Assembly: GCA_019359315.1 (NCBI GenBank)
Contig: JAHHHO010000042.1
Coordinates: forward strand, 1 to 49,868
Length of the DNA: 49,868 nt
Source of the DNA: Myxacorys californica WJT36-NPBG1
GTDB lineage: Bacteria; Cyanobacteriota; Cyanobacteriia; Leptolyngbyales; Leptolyngbyaceae
Direction of reading: 5' to 3'
Made by a program: the position numbers and the translations under genes. The notes beneath the pieces are model-generated. The model was not told the origin of the DNA. It made no database searches and saw nothing but the letters and a program-made list of their open reading frames with translations. Shown one piece after another: positions 35,160-43,696 of the stretch (the stretch's first letter is position 1; each line of letters begins with the position of its first letter).

Positions 35160-35226
35160 AAAAAACTAAACAAACTTAGTTGCCCCCTAGTTGTTTAGCT
35201 CTGTCCGAATGCGTTCCTCAGATTTG
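35160..35226 (-). ncRNA. Candidate small RNA with its own terminator, about 65 nt
   Basis: The minus strand has the stem CTAAACAACTAG/CTAAGTTTGTTTAG (35199-35188 with 35179-35166; two single-base bulges) followed by TTTTTT (35165-35160), 30 bp before a second terminator. A CATACT -10-like hexamer at 35237-35232 would start an RNA near 35226. I do not recognise it as Yfr1, Yfr2, SRP RNA or tmRNA; the Yfr1 signature ACTCCTCACAC is absent. The 5' end is a guess. Confidence 0.5.
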
Positions 35227-35451
35227 AATCTAGTATGGAATACATACGGATATTTCCCCTCACAGAAAGTACTCGTTTTTACATCAATTTTGAATTCAAC
35301 ACGTAGAAGAATTCCGTAAATTCTCTCCCTGCACTTGCTAAAACACCCGTTCAAGTGGGTTCAAATCTAGCTTAACGAAAACTCCTGAGCTAAAGCAGAT
35401 AAAATTAAGATAGACCGACTCAGTTCGTTGTACCGAAGCAAGCCGCAACTC

Positions 35452-36396
35452 ATGCTAATTCCCCTTAGCCGCAAAAAATTTGAAGATCTAATTCCGCTTG
35501 TCGCGACAGGCGCTCAATATAAGTACTGTTGGGGAAAGTTTCCAGATTTTCTAAGACGAATTCTCGTGTCCATCTCAGCCCTCGCGTCTATTCTTTTAAT
35601 TCGAGCGGTTTTTGGCTCTGGAGAATATCAGGACAGCTTACAAAGCGTAACGTTCTTCATCGGATTGTTTGCCTTGGTGTATTGGTTATGGAGTCCAGTC
35701 TTGCAAGCGAGCTTACGGAACTTCGCTTACCGGCGCTATAAATTTTCTGGTTTTTTGCAGGGAGAGGTGTTAGATGTTTACCTCAGTGACGAATTAATTA
35801 GCACTGAAGAGAATGTCAACAGCCGAGGAGAGTTGGTGGTAGTTGAAAACCGAGAGCGCCGAATTAATCTAGAAGTTGGGGATGAATCAGGATTTACAAC
35901 TTTGCTACAGGTTCCGCTTCGGCAAGAGCATCAAGCCATTTTGCCGGGAGACGCTGCCGAACTGCTAGTCGTCTCGAATCGCCCAGATTTAGGGCGAATT
36001 GCAAAAGTTTCAGACATCTTTATTCCTAGCAGTGGAATTTGGGTCAGCGACTATCCCTATCTGCGACGCGATGAGTTTGAAGCAGTGAGCCGCCAGTTAG
36101 AAGCGGCTGGATACGTTGAGTCTGAGGATGACGGCGAGTTGCCAAGAAGACCGTTTTACACCGACGCACCTCGACGTTCTTCTCGCACTGAAGTACCTCG
36201 ACGTTCCTCTCGCTTAGCCTATGATCAGTCTGACAATCAATATGATGAAGCTCCGAGAAGAGGAGCCTCTTCTCGGTCATTTAAGCCATCTGAAGACTCT
36301 ATCCGCGCCGACTCTCAAGCACGGCCTAGAAAGCGCATTCCAAAAACTGGTGCAAACGGAAACGATCTGTATCGCCGAGCCGATCCTCGCGATTAG
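35452..36396 (+). CDS. Membrane protein with disordered basic C-terminus, 314 aa
   Basis: Conserved cyanobacterial protein beginning MLIPLSRKKFEDLIPLVATGAQYKYCWGKF, with two membrane segments (about residues 35-55 and 66-84), a soluble beta-rich middle (residues 105-225) and an Arg/Ser-rich low-complexity tail with the repeated PRRSSR. Relatives are sometimes labelled phosphate ABC transporter permease, but I see no permease loop and do not support that. ATG 35452 is preferred; a TTG at 35428 extends the frame by 8 codons. The stop codon falls in a degenerate copy of the 36-bp repeat. Confidence 0.72.
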   Translation: MLIPLSRKKFEDLIPLVATGAQYKYCWGKFPDFLRRILVSISALASILLIRAVFGSGEYQDSLQSVTFFIGLFALVYWLWSPVLQASLRNFAYRRYKFSGFLQGEVLDVYLSDELISTEENVNSRGELVVVENRERRINLEVGDESGFTTLLQVPLRQEHQAILPGDAAELLVVSNRPDLGRIAKVSDIFIPSSGIWVSDYPYLRRDEFEAVSRQLEAAGYVESEDDGELPRRPFYTDAPRRSSRTEVPRRSSRLAYDQSDNQYDEAPRRGASSRSFKPSEDSIRADSQARPRKRIPKTGANGNDLYRRADPRD

Positions 36397-36410
36397 CATT
36401 AGGCGCAACT
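36389..36410 (+). repeat. Degenerate partial copy F of the 36-bp element at a gene end
   Basis: GCGATTAGC (36389-36397) and GCGCAACT (36403-36410) occur with the same 5-bp spacing as in the intact copies, but the middle and right end differ. The TAG in GCGATTAGC is the stop codon of the upstream gene. With only 17 matching bases this could be chance. Confidence 0.4.
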
Positions 36411-36537
36411 ACCGTCTGAAATGATGACTCTTTGTCGTCTTTATCAACACCAAAGAATCATTGCTTAAAACCGACAAACCAGAATAGGCGAAGTCTTACC
36501 ACCCGGTTATGATAAATGCGAGCAGTTCCGTCGCTAA

Positions 36538-37887
36538 TTACTCGCTAATCAATTGCGCTGGACCTAACAGCGAGATGTAAGCTGTCTCAAAACAACGAAG
36601 TGCAGCGCTTTGAGCGGTTTCAGCCGTGACAGCCGCAACTTCTTCCTGAAAGCGCGTATCAAACTCTACACCGAGTTCAAGCGTCTCGTACCAACCAAAG
36701 ATTTGCGCTAATTGGGAATTTGTTTGTTTACCCAATGCATATTGTCCAAGCAGTTTATTCTTGGCGGTTTGTAGTTCTTCTGACGTGAGAGGAGTGGTTC
36801 GGAGGCGCTCTATCTCAGTTTTGAGTCCGTCGAGCGCGATCGCAGTATTGACTGGAGCCGTTCCCATATACGTGACAAAATGCGATGTGTTGAGCCGAGT
36901 GGGATAGAAGGCAGACACTTCATAGGCCAATCCTCGCTTTTCTCGCAACTCAACAAATAAGCGACTCGATAATCCGTTGCCCAAATACGTATTCAATAGC
37001 TTTAGGGCAGCGTAATCGGTCATCGTTCCATGCGCTTGCAGGGAAGGAGCTAAGTAGCCCAACATCACAATGGACTGCTGCGTTTCTTGAGGCGTTGTCA
37101 CCCGATGTTCAGTCGGTGAGGTTCCGTTTAACTGCCCCGCGATCGCCGGAAAATTTAGAATCGGGCGCTGTTTTGACCCAGCGCTCCAGTCGCCAAAGCT
37201 TTCTTCTACCAGTGCAACGGCTTCATCTGGAGTGATTCGACCAGCAATGCTGATGACCAAATTATCAGGGCGAAAATGAGTTTCATAGTACTCTTGCAAA
37301 TCTTGGCGGGTCAGTTGAGACACCGTTTCTTCGGTTCCTAAGCCCGACAGCGCATAGGGATGTTGACCATACATCGCTTGACGCAACCGATCGAAGGCAA
37401 CGGTAAACGGCTGTTCTTGCTGGGAACGAATGGCTTGTAGCGTGAGCCGCTGTTCTAACCCGACTTCGGCTTCTGGAAAGGTGGGCGATCGCATCAGCTC
37501 TGCCGCCAGCGACAGCATGTCTGCAAAGTCGGACGACACTGTTTTTAAGCTGAGCAAGAAGTAATCTGATGCCGCATCCGTTCCCAGACTTGCGCCAATT
37601 GATTCGACTCGTTCTGCAATATCTAACGAGGAAAGCCGCTCTGTTCCTTTCGTTAAAACGGCTGAAAGGAGGTTAGAGAGCCCAGCTTTTTCTCGCGATT
37701 CCCAACGAGTCCCGGCTTTGAGAAACAGCCGCGCCGCAATAATGTCGGCAGACGGATTTTCAATCACGAGTACCGTGATGCCATTGTTCAAAATGCGACG
37801 ATGAATGGTGCGATTTTGAGGAAGCGCAATAGTTGAAGTCACGGTAAGAAAATCCTTGGCGCGGGAGCTGCCTGAAACACACCTCAT
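36538..37887 (-). CDS. M16-family peptidase-like protein, non-catalytic partner, 449 aa
   Basis: Insulinase/processing-peptidase fold, N-domain and C-domain both present, but the zinc motif HxxEH is replaced by GLSNLLSAVLTKGT, so it cannot bind zinc in the usual way. It should act as the regulatory subunit of the neighbouring catalytic M16 protein, like mitochondrial MPP alpha with beta. It starts 28 bp after the catalytic gene's stop, on the same strand. ATG 37887 is used; GTG 37842, giving VTSTIALPQN and preceded by AAGGA, is an equally good start. Confidence 0.85.
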   Translation of the reverse strand: MRCVSGSSRAKDFLTVTSTIALPQNRTIHRRILNNGITVLVIENPSADIIAARLFLKAGTRWESREKAGLSNLLSAVLTKGTERLSSLDIAERVESIGASLGTDAASDYFLLSLKTVSSDFADMLSLAAELMRSPTFPEAEVGLEQRLTLQAIRSQQEQPFTVAFDRLRQAMYGQHPYALSGLGTEETVSQLTRQDLQEYYETHFRPDNLVISIAGRITPDEAVALVEESFGDWSAGSKQRPILNFPAIAGQLNGTSPTEHRVTTPQETQQSIVMLGYLAPSLQAHGTMTDYAALKLLNTYLGNGLSSRLFVELREKRGLAYEVSAFYPTRLNTSHFVTYMGTAPVNTAIALDGLKTEIERLRTTPLTSEELQTAKNKLLGQYALGKQTNSQLAQIFGWYETLELGVEFDTRFQEEVAAVTAETAQSAALRCFETAYISLLGPAQLISE

Positions 37888-37915
37888 TCTAACGGCTCAG
37901 GTGCAGAGTTGCGAA

Positions 37916-39259
37916 CTACAAAGGTTTAACGACGACTGCCGCATAGCGGTAGGGCGAAAGATACTGACTTGCCAGGTTTTGTAGATCTTCAGTGGTAAAC
38001 TCTTGGATCCATTGAGGATAGGCGATCGCAGTCTCTAAATCTGCCAAGGTGTGATAGTAGCCGTAGAGTCCAGCAATTTGGCTGGGCGTTTCGGTCGAGA
38101 AGGCATGATCGCTGCAAAGCAAGCGTTTGCTGCGCTCTAATTCCGATTCGTTAATTCGAGCGGTAATGAGGTGAGAGAAGCGATCGCAGATCAGCGCTTC
38201 GACGCGCTCCAGATTTTCGGCATCTAGCCAAGCCGTGATCGTAAATAAGCTCGACTCTTGCTGTAAGGAAAACCCACTACTCACTTCTTGTACTAACTGA
38301 CGCTCTTCGCGGAGTTCTTGCACGAGCCGCGATGTTCGCCCTTCCGCTAAGGTGGCAGATAGCAGATCCAATCCGCACGCATCTTTGATCGGATCGAGAT
38401 GGTGTTCGGGTGAAAAGCGGTTCCACGGCAGAACATCATCGCGCTTTTCCTGCACGAGAGGATCGATGCCGGGGCCCATCCATGCCATCATCAGCCGAGC
38501 TTGTTCTAGTCGAGGCAAGCGCAACTCTTGCCGCCGAATGTCGGTCATGGGCGGTTCTGCTTCAGCCTCGTGCTGGGGGCAATCGCCCGGAGATGGAAAA
38601 TCTCGGAATGATCGCTCGACTAAGGCAATCGCCTCGTCTTGATCCAGATCGCCGACCAGCACAACCGTCATATTTTCCGGTTGATAGTGGGCGCGATGAA
38701 ACGATCGCATTTCAGCCGGCGATCGCTCCTTCAGCAGTTCCTCAGTGCCCAAGATTGGACGCCCGTAAGGATGGCGTTGATAGACACCTTCAATTAATGC
38801 CTGAAATGCAAGACAGTCAGGACTGTCATAGGTTTGATAAATTTCCTCAAAGACCACCTCGCGCTCGCGCACAAATTCCTCATCGGGAATCGCGGCATGG
38901 AGCAGCAATTCTGCTAAATAGGGCAATGTATCTACTAAATCTTGAGCGGCAAGAGTCATGAAATAGTGGGCATAGTCGTAGCTGGTTGCCGCATTTGTCA
39001 TGCCGCCTCGACCCTCGATCGCATAGTCAAACTGCCCAGGCAGAATGCGATCGGTTCCCTTAAAGATCATGTGTTCAAGAAAGTGCGCCATCCCCGACCA
39101 CTGATCAATTTCGCGAATCGAGCCTGCTTTGACCCACACATCGACAGCAGCAACTCCGCATCCTGGAATATGTTGATGAATCAGCGTTAGTTTGTTGGCC
39201 AGCTTGAGGGGAGTTGCTGGTAACGAAAGGGTTGATTGGGGCGTTCTAATAAAATTCAA
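37916..39259 (-). CDS. M16-family zinc metallopeptidase, catalytic subunit, 447 aa
   Basis: The inverted zinc motif HFLEH is present in GMAHFLEHMIFKGT, with the downstream glutamate likely in REREVVFEEIYQTYDSP. Overall similar to the processing-peptidase beta type (YmxG/PqqF group). No signal peptide, so cytoplasmic or thylakoid-associated. First gene of a two-gene unit with the non-catalytic partner. ATG 39259. Confidence 0.9.
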   Translation of the reverse strand: MNFIRTPQSTLSLPATPLKLANKLTLIHQHIPGCGVAAVDVWVKAGSIREIDQWSGMAHFLEHMIFKGTDRILPGQFDYAIEGRGGMTNAATSYDYAHYFMTLAAQDLVDTLPYLAELLLHAAIPDEEFVREREVVFEEIYQTYDSPDCLAFQALIEGVYQRHPYGRPILGTEELLKERSPAEMRSFHRAHYQPENMTVVLVGDLDQDEAIALVERSFRDFPSPGDCPQHEAEAEPPMTDIRRQELRLPRLEQARLMMAWMGPGIDPLVQEKRDDVLPWNRFSPEHHLDPIKDACGLDLLSATLAEGRTSRLVQELREERQLVQEVSSGFSLQQESSLFTITAWLDAENLERVEALICDRFSHLITARINESELERSKRLLCSDHAFSTETPSQIAGLYGYYHTLADLETAIAYPQWIQEFTTEDLQNLASQYLSPYRYAAVVVKPL

Positions 39260-39566
39260 GGTAAGTGTTGACCTGAATTAGGGAAGTACAACTGGGACTA
39301 AGTAAGGTTGAACTAAGAACCAATAATTTGGCGGGAAGTCTTCATGTTATCTCGCTATCTTTACGACTGCAAATTAAGGTCGCTTGTGCATTCCAAGCAG
39401 CCTAAATTAGTCAAAAGAAAAATCTGCGACGACAACTTGTGTACTCAATTCTTAACTCTCATCTTCGCATTAAGACAAGGTTAAATCATCGCTCGAAAGG
39501 TATTCTTGATAAAACGCAAACTTCAGTAGAGTGTTGCACACAGAGCTTGTCTAATAATAACAATTT
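39260..39566. other. Intergenic region upstream of the M16 pair
   Basis: No coding or structured feature visible; it carries the promoter of the minus-strand peptidase unit. The ncRNA candidate terminates at its right end. Confidence 0.35.
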
Positions 39567-39598
39567 AATAAAAATTCCCCCGCTAAATCTAGCGAGGG
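39567..39598 (-). terminator. Rho-independent terminator of the ncRNA beside purK
   Basis: On the minus strand CCCTCGCTA/TAGCGGGGG (9 bp with one T-G pair, loop GATT) is followed by AATTTTTATT. Confidence 0.8.
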
Positions 39599-39746
39599 AT
39601 CAAAAAAGATAGGGTACCGCAATGCCGTCTTGCCTCAGTTTTTGACCTGGTAAAAACCAGGTGGGTACCGAACGCCTGACTTTAAGTTTCTGGGTACAAG
39701 CCCAGTCTACTGCCGTCAGACCTTATTGGCTCCCGAAAGTGACAAA
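39570..39746 (-). ncRNA. ssaA: Structured non-coding RNA beside purK; possible 6S RNA
   Basis: A 16-bp-spaced promoter (TTGGTG...TATGAT) and an independent terminator bound a 177-nt minus-strand region with no open frame. It contains two perfect hairpins, CTGGG-N6-CCCAG (39690-39705) and ACCTGGT-N4-ACCAGGT (39645-39662), three GGGTAC motifs, and ends AAGACGGCATTGCGG, loosely like the 3' arm of 6S RNA (GCGGCGGCATCTCGG in E. coli). Length and linkage to purK fit the cyanobacterial 6S/6Sa RNA as I remember it. The long-range closing stem I can draw is only partial, so the 6S identity is tentative; the transcript itself is better supported. Confidence 0.5.
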
Positions 39747-39752
39747 GCATAG

Positions 39753-39780
39753 ATCATAAAACATTATTGGCAGTCACCAA
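39753..39780 (-). promoter_or_regulatory. Sigma70-type promoter of the ncRNA
   Basis: -35 TTGGTG (39780-39775), 16-bp spacer, -10 TATGAT (39758-39753). Predicted start about 39746. It lies 70 bp after the purK stop. Confidence 0.65.
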
Positions 39781-39849
39781 CACCGCAGTACAACCTTCGA
39801 TCATTCTAACCGGATAACTTTCAAAGTGGTAGCTTTAGCCAAACTTTTT

Positions 39850-41034
39850 CTAGCTGAACTGCTCAGGCACCTCGTACCAGATGGCTTCGATTGTTTCGGT
39901 TAAGGTTAGGGCCTGGTGGTGCAGTTCAGCAGCAGAGGGGGCTTCGAGTAAAACGGTCACATGACCAAGCTTCCGCCCGGGACGGGACTGGGACTTACCG
40001 TACCAATGCACAACCGACTTTGGAATCGCGGCAAGGCGCTGACGTTTCTCGGAATAGTCGTTCTGGGCAGTTTCATAGCCCAGCAGATTCACCATTACGG
40101 CTCCGCCAGACTTCAGAGCAGGATTGCCTAACGCTAGATCGCTAACAGCGCGCAACTGTTGCTCAAATTGGGAGGTAACGCAAGCATCGAGCGTGAAGTG
40201 CCCTGAGTTGTGAGTTCGAGGCGCAATTTCGTTTACTAGAACTTGTTGATCTGCTGTAAGAAAGAATTCAATCCCAAAAATTCCCACCGCTTCCAGACGG
40301 CTCAAAATGGTTCGGGCAATGGCTTCAACGTCAGCTGCAACCGATTGGGGAATATCCGCAGGCGCAATTACCCAATGACAGACTTGATGCTTCTGATGGG
40401 TTTCGACAATGGGATAGACCACAATTTCTCCCGTCTGCGATCGCGCGGCGATCGCGGCAAGCTCTCGCTCGAACGGAATGAATTCTTCCACTAAAAGCGG
40501 ACAAGATTTAAGCGTTTGAAGGATGGCTTCCCAGTCTGTTTGGTTTCTGACAATAAAGGTTCCTTGACCATCGTATCCATGACGACGCGTTTTGAGAACA
40601 ATGGGAAACTGAGGGGATGAGTAGTCTTCAAGCCGCCAAAATTGCGGCGTCGGCAGGTTGCACTCCCGCAGAAAACAGCGCTGATTGTACTTATCCAGCA
40701 ACGGTTTGAGTGTTTCTAAACGGGGACGAAAATCGATGTCTTGATGACCCAGTGCCTCTAGATTAACGAACTCATTTTCAAAGGTGACGACATCAGTTTG
40801 GGCAGCGAGTTGAGCCGTTGCGGTGGCATCATCGACGGGTGCAAAGATCGTTTCGTGCGCGATCGCAACCGCTGGATCATCCTGGCTAGGCGTCTGCACC
40901 ACCAATTCGATCCCCAATTTCTTGGCGGCGTCTGCCATCATCCACGCCAGTTGTCCGCCCCCAATCACGCCAACTCGTTTAACCGCCAATTGATCAACGC
41001 GCCCACGCTTATTAAGTACACCTTCATCCGTCAT
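39850..41034 (-). CDS. purK: N5-carboxyaminoimidazole ribonucleotide synthase, 394 aa
   Basis: ATP-grasp enzyme of purine synthesis converting AIR and bicarbonate to N5-CAIR. VGVIGGGQLAWMMADAAKKLG (residues 22-40), DVVTFENEFV, KTRRHGYDGQGTF, and EIAPRTHNSGHFTLDACVTSQFEQ are all present. The ATG at 41034 lies inside the dispersed GAGGGATGA-type repeat, which also supplies the GAGGG upstream; the first 18 residues are not conserved in the family, so the true start may be further in (for example the TTG at codon 16). It begins 16 bp after the pentapeptide gene and is probably co-transcribed with it. Confidence 0.94.
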   Translation of the reverse strand: MTDEGVLNKRGRVDQLAVKRVGVIGGGQLAWMMADAAKKLGIELVVQTPSQDDPAVAIAHETIFAPVDDATATAQLAAQTDVVTFENEFVNLEALGHQDIDFRPRLETLKPLLDKYNQRCFLRECNLPTPQFWRLEDYSSPQFPIVLKTRRHGYDGQGTFIVRNQTDWEAILQTLKSCPLLVEEFIPFERELAAIAARSQTGEIVVYPIVETHQKHQVCHWVIAPADIPQSVAADVEAIARTILSRLEAVGIFGIEFFLTADQQVLVNEIAPRTHNSGHFTLDACVTSQFEQQLRAVSDLALGNPALKSGGAVMVNLLGYETAQNDYSEKRQRLAAIPKSVVHWYGKSQSRPGRKLGHVTVLLEAPSAAELHHQALTLTETIEAIWYEVPEQFS

Positions 41035-41048
41035 CCCTCATCCCTCAT
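41032..41048. repeat. CATCCCTC-type repeat overlapping the purK start
   Basis: CATCCCTCATCCCTCAT on the plus strand, between the pentapeptide stop and purK start; same vocabulary as at 11867-11900 and 30851-30885. The purK ATG and its GAGGG ribosome-binding site are part of it. Confidence 0.6.
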
Positions 41049-41050
41049 TC

Positions 41051-41578
41051 TCAAGGACACCCTAACGATTCTCGTGTCTCCACTCCTGTTTTAGAATTCA
41101 CGCCTATTGCCACTTTACAGAGTTCTTTCGCCTGAGCGCGATCGAGAATCGCATCTGAAAAATCTGCACCTGCGATGTTAACATCCTGAAACTCACTGCG
41201 TAGCAAAATCGCATCGCTGAGATTGGCGTTGCTCAAGTCAACCCGAATAAAGAAAATTTGGTCGAGCATGGCCTGAGTCAGGGTTGCGCCGCTCAGATTT
41301 GTGTCGGTCATGGTTGAAGCGCTCATTGCCGCGCCTGTGAGATCGGCATTAGAAAAATTGACCCGATTCAGGTTGGCGTTGGCAAACTCTGCCAGTCTCA
41401 AGATTTGCCCGGAGAAATCTTGTCCTCGTAATTCAGCATTGCCGTAGGAAACTGGAGGGCGATACTGCTCGGAGTAGCGTTTTCCAACTGGTGCGGGATC
41501 AGCCCATGCAGAAGTCATCAAGAGACAACCCATCATGATCCAGGCCAGAACACATCCTGCAAGTTGTCTGAACGCCAT
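41051..41578 (-). CDS. Exported pentapeptide-repeat protein, 175 aa
   Basis: A signal peptide (MAFRQLAGCVLAWIMMGCLLMTSAWADPA, cleavage near AWA-DP) precedes about ten A(D/N)LXX pentapeptide units (ANLNRVNFSNADLTGAAM, ANLSDAILL, ADFSDAILDRAQ). Such proteins form a right-handed quadrilateral beta helix and in cyanobacteria are often in the thylakoid lumen; function unknown. ATG 41578 with AGGTAA just upstream is better than the GTG at 41599. Cys residues near the C-terminus (ELCKV, LGCP) could form a disulfide. Confidence 0.85.
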   Translation of the reverse strand: MAFRQLAGCVLAWIMMGCLLMTSAWADPAPVGKRYSEQYRPPVSYGNAELRGQDFSGQILRLAEFANANLNRVNFSNADLTGAAMSASTMTDTNLSGATLTQAMLDQIFFIRVDLSNANLSDAILLRSEFQDVNIAGADFSDAILDRAQAKELCKVAIGVNSKTGVETRESLGCP

Positions 41579-41631
41579 ACCGTTACCTACGAGCAACACA
41601 TTTCAGCTTATCGTATCGAGCTTGAGGGCGT

Positions 41632-43638
41632 TCACCTCCCAAAGCCGAGATAACCGCGTGGCGTAATCATACGATCGCAGTACATCTGCGTACTCTGATT
41701 GCCAATGAGAACTGTTGTCAGCATATCAATGGGTTCATCTAGCAGCTTTTCTAAAGTGGTGAAGCGGATCTCTTCATCTGGGCGATAGGCAGAGCGAACG
41801 AGAGCAACGGGAGTGGCGCGATCGCGATGCTGAAGAAAAATTTGCTGCGCGATCGCAATTTGTCCTGTGCGAGTTTGAGATTTGGGATTGTACAGCGCCG
41901 TCACAAAATCGGCTTGTGCTGCCGCCGTCAGTCGTTTTTCAATCACCTCCCAAGGCGTCAGCAAGTCGCTGAGACTGATGGCACAAAAATCGTGCATTAA
42001 CGGTGCACCGACTCGCGCGGCTGTTGCTTGCAGTGCCGTAATGCCTGGAAACACTTGAACGTCAGGCGTTCCCGTCCACTCTTGGGCGCGGAGTTCTTCT
42101 AGCACCAAGCCTGCCATGCCGTAAATGCCACAATCGCCGGAAGAAATGACCGCCACCGTCAAGCCCCAGTTAGCGAGCTGGATCGCGCGTTCGGCTCGCT
42201 GTCGTTCTTGAGTGATCGGCAAGGCTTCGACGATCTGACCGGGACGCAGAATTGGAGCGACCAGATCGACATAGAGGGAATAGCCGATCACGACATCAGC
42301 GTGCGCGATCGCGCTTTGAGCCGCAGGCGTAATTTGAGCAAGTTCTCCAGGTCCAATCCCGACTAGCCAAAGTTTTCCGGTGCGTCCGGTGTATTCTTGC
42401 GGCGATTGAGCGACTGCGATTGTCACTGCGCCCGGTTGTCCGGCTTGCCGAACGATCTGTTTTGGGATCAGAAGCGGCGGATGGGGAGCAGATGGGAGAT
42501 TGGGATCAAGGAGTTTTGTCTCCGCTCCATTCGTCACAAAATTCGCTGCCAATAGTGCGGCGGCCTCTGCTACGCTCGGCGTTCCAACTTCCGCCTCAAC
42601 CACGTCGGACGGAGTTGGAACGCTGACTGTCCGGAGGTCTTCAGCCGAAAAGCATTTCAGGGGCAATGCGCGATCCTTCGGAGCTTGGCGGGGCCAATCG
42701 CGGCAAAAATCGAGCAATCCCGCTTCATCGGCTTTGAGATCGATCGTCGCAATGCCTGCGATTGCGCCTTCTGCCAAATGATGCGCCGCAAACACCTCTT
42801 GAATCGCTTGCTCGATCAACGCTTTTGATGTGCCTCGCTCACAGCCGATCCCCACCCACAGCACTCTTGGATGCCACTGCACCTTGCTCGAATCGGGCGC
42901 AAATCGCCGTTGAATCGCACTAATCCAAACTCGCGCGGTCGGCTCAAGACCCTCTTCTCGAACGGTTGCTGTGAATTCAGGAAAGCCAAATTGAAATGAA
43001 TGATGCTTCGGTAAGTGCGATTGCCACAGCGTAGACCCTGTTTCCTGAATCACCTGTACCGGATCTTGACGCGCGATCGCAGCGCTCACTCCCGTCCAGT
43101 CTCCCTCTCCTTTCGTCCAGCCATAGGGCAGCCCTAAAGCATCGATTCCAGGTAACCCCAGCCGATTGGATGCTCCTGTTAGAACTGGGGTTGCACCGAT
43201 CTGGAGGGCGATCAGTTGAGTGAGTCGATCCGCCCCTCCTTGATGCCCACCGCACAAGCTAATCACAAACTTTCCAGCTTCATCAACCACCACCACCGCT
43301 GGATCAGTCTCTTTGTTCTGAAGCAACGGCGCAATCAGCCGCACCACTGCCCCGGTAGTTAAACAAAACACTAAACTTTTCTGCTGATCCCAAAGCTGAG
43401 CTAGATGATCTTGCAGGGGTTTCTGGTAAACTTGAATACACGGACTTTCAGAAGTTACAGAAGCAGGCACCCAGAGAGTGGTCTGCAACAATTCTGTTAG
43501 GACTTGTAAGCGCTTTGCTCCGAGGGGAGTTGTTGCGATCGCGGCAAGTGGAAGAAATTCTTCAAACAAGGATGGTTCGAGGCTTTGTAAAGAACATTGA
43601 AAATCTTGACCCGCTCGGTTAGAGTCGGTGATGGTCAA
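41632..43638 (-). CDS. cobJ: CbiG-CobJ fusion: cobalt-precorrin hydrolase / precorrin-3B C17-methyltransferase, 668 aa
   Basis: Residues 30-215 and 250-330 resemble CbiG (LVFCLTTGAVVRLIAPLL, GGHQGGADRLTQLIAL, VLWVGIGCERGT), which opens the macrocycle ring in anaerobic cobalamin synthesis. Residues 425-668 are a SAM-dependent CobJ/CbiH methyltransferase (KLWLVGIGPGELAQITPAAQSAI, GDCGIYGMAGLVLEE, ALYNPKS). The two are joined by a Pro-rich linker. The fusion is common in cyanobacteria, which make pseudocobalamin. ATG 43638. No cobalamin riboswitch is visible upstream, and the neighbours are unrelated. Confidence 0.9.
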   Translation of the reverse strand: MTITDSNRAGQDFQCSLQSLEPSLFEEFLPLAAIATTPLGAKRLQVLTELLQTTLWVPASVTSESPCIQVYQKPLQDHLAQLWDQQKSLVFCLTTGAVVRLIAPLLQNKETDPAVVVVDEAGKFVISLCGGHQGGADRLTQLIALQIGATPVLTGASNRLGLPGIDALGLPYGWTKGEGDWTGVSAAIARQDPVQVIQETGSTLWQSHLPKHHSFQFGFPEFTATVREEGLEPTARVWISAIQRRFAPDSSKVQWHPRVLWVGIGCERGTSKALIEQAIQEVFAAHHLAEGAIAGIATIDLKADEAGLLDFCRDWPRQAPKDRALPLKCFSAEDLRTVSVPTPSDVVEAEVGTPSVAEAAALLAANFVTNGAETKLLDPNLPSAPHPPLLIPKQIVRQAGQPGAVTIAVAQSPQEYTGRTGKLWLVGIGPGELAQITPAAQSAIAHADVVIGYSLYVDLVAPILRPGQIVEALPITQERQRAERAIQLANWGLTVAVISSGDCGIYGMAGLVLEELRAQEWTGTPDVQVFPGITALQATAARVGAPLMHDFCAISLSDLLTPWEVIEKRLTAAAQADFVTALYNPKSQTRTGQIAIAQQIFLQHRDRATPVALVRSAYRPDEEIRFTTLEKLLDEPIDMLTTVLIGNQSTQMYCDRMITPRGYLGFGR

Positions 43639-43696
43639 GGCAAAATGATTCAGGGTGCGCTGACTGTGAACAAATCGCGTTTAGTGGAAATAGATC

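Larger units (their letters stand above)
34757..35451. other. Gene-free stretch holding a candidate small RNA
   Basis: About 700 bp without a credible protein gene on either strand. The right half holds two minus-strand terminators in tandem and a candidate small RNA (listed separately). The GTATG-N5-CATAC inverted repeat (35233-35247) overlaps its putative promoter. The left half contains two HIP1-like GCGATCG sites and nothing else I can name. Confidence 0.5.

Noticed and set aside
35340-35380. tRNA-like GGTTCAAATC T-arm signal
   Set aside because: No matching acceptor stem or anticodon arm can be drawn around it.
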